In this document: piece by piece, positions 5,536-5,748 of the stretch | Layout of the letters: every line of letters begins with the position of its first letter | Numbering within the stretch: the first letter of the stretch is position 1 | Assembly: GCA_035763085.1 (NCBI GenBank) | Contig: DASUBV010000185.1 | Location: 1 to 5,748 of the forward strand | DNA length: 5,748 bases | Source of the DNA: DASUBV01 sp035763085 | GTDB lineage: Bacteria; Actinomycetota; Actinomycetes; Streptosporangiales; Streptosporangiaceae | Direction of reading: 5' to 3' | Position numbers and translations under genes: made by a program | The notes under the pieces: generated by a model | What the model was told of the DNA's origin: nothing | The model's database searches: none | The model's input: only the letters and a program-made list of their open reading frames with translations

Positions 5536-5748
5536 GTGGCGCGGCCTGACGACGATCGGATGGCAGGCGTGTCGGCGGCCTTCCGGGCGTTTGCCCGGCG
5601 CGAGGCACCTCGGTCCTGTTCTACGTCGATCCCGGCCGCCGGGACCAGTTCGCTGCCACCGTCCGCGGGCTGGGTGCCGCCTGGCTGTCCAGCGAGGCAC
5701 CTGGTGTCGTGCCCGGCACCGCCGCGCCCGCGGCCGATGACCAGATGT
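5536..5748 (+). pseudogene. DUF2332-family gene with internal deletion and frameshift, 3' end cut by window
   Basis: From the GTG at 5536 (or ATG at 5560) the frame reads MAGVSAAFRAFARREA, the start typical of DUF2332 proteins, followed in intact members by a segment like RGxSPLYExLA. Here, at about 5605-5609, the similarity jumps to another frame (-1) and to the family's C-terminal part: TSVLFYVDPGRRDQF, then FAATVRGLGAAWL, then SSEAPGVVPG, running to the window end. Intact members are about 300-350 residues, so well over 200 codons are missing between the two pieces. The N-terminal frame stays open but turns into arginine/serine-rich nonsense. No Shine-Dalgarno sequence is seen; TATACC eight bases before the GTG could give a leaderless transcript. 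The function of the family is unknown to me. Family assignment rests on remembered sequence patterns. An assembly error is the main alternative to a real deletion. Confidence 0.65.

Noticed and set aside
5297..5740. 147-codon plus-strand frame over the second GNAT start and the DUF2332 remnant
   Set aside because: The product is an Arg/Pro/Ala-rich shadow; the recognisable protein pieces in this region lie in other frames.
1..5748. CRISPR arrays, tRNA or rRNA genes, insertion sequences
   Set aside because: No regularly spaced identical repeats, no tRNA-like cloverleaf or rRNA stretch, and no transposase or terminal inverted repeats were seen.

Overview
The window is GC-rich DNA with strongly G/C-biased third codon positions, GTG as well as ATG starts, a likely leaderless promoter and a large SARP-type regulator. 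This points to an antibiotic-producing type of actinomycete (Streptomyces or a relative). The genus cannot be fixed from this sequence.

Layout. Positions 79-3222 (minus strand) hold one large regulator of the AfsR type. It has a SARP winged helix, a bacterial transcriptional activation domain (BTAD), an NB-ARC ATPase switch and nine TPR units of exactly 40 residues. Positions 1-78 are a short repeat-rich tail behind it. A 560-base divergent intergenic region (3223-3782) separates it from a 94-codon ORF on the plus strand (3783-4067) that encodes a small peptide with a signal peptide and a cysteine-free 37-residue mature part. A long inverted repeat lies 84 bases after this ORF. Next come two convergent GNAT acetyltransferase genes whose ends overlap by 13 bases: a canonical RimJ/RimL-like one (4340-4894, plus, probably leaderless) and a shorter one without the classical acetyl-CoA loop (4882-5337, minus, strong ribosome binding site). 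The right edge (5536-5748, plus) carries a broken DUF2332-type gene. Its N-terminus is joined directly to its C-terminal part in another frame, and the middle is missing.

How the parts may work together. The most interesting unit is the divergent pair of SARP-NB-ARC-TPR regulator and small exported peptide. Each gene contains exactly one rare TTA leucine codon (regulator Leu72, peptide Leu7). In Streptomyces such codons put translation under control of the bldA tRNA, so both partners may be held back until development starts. Two readings fit. The peptide may be a target of the regulator, as afsS is for AfsR. Or it may be a secreted signal whose processed C-terminus is read by the TPR domain, by analogy with RRNPP systems of Firmicutes. 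Both are inferences from layout. The GNAT genes and the DUF2332 remnant look like unrelated accessory or housekeeping material.
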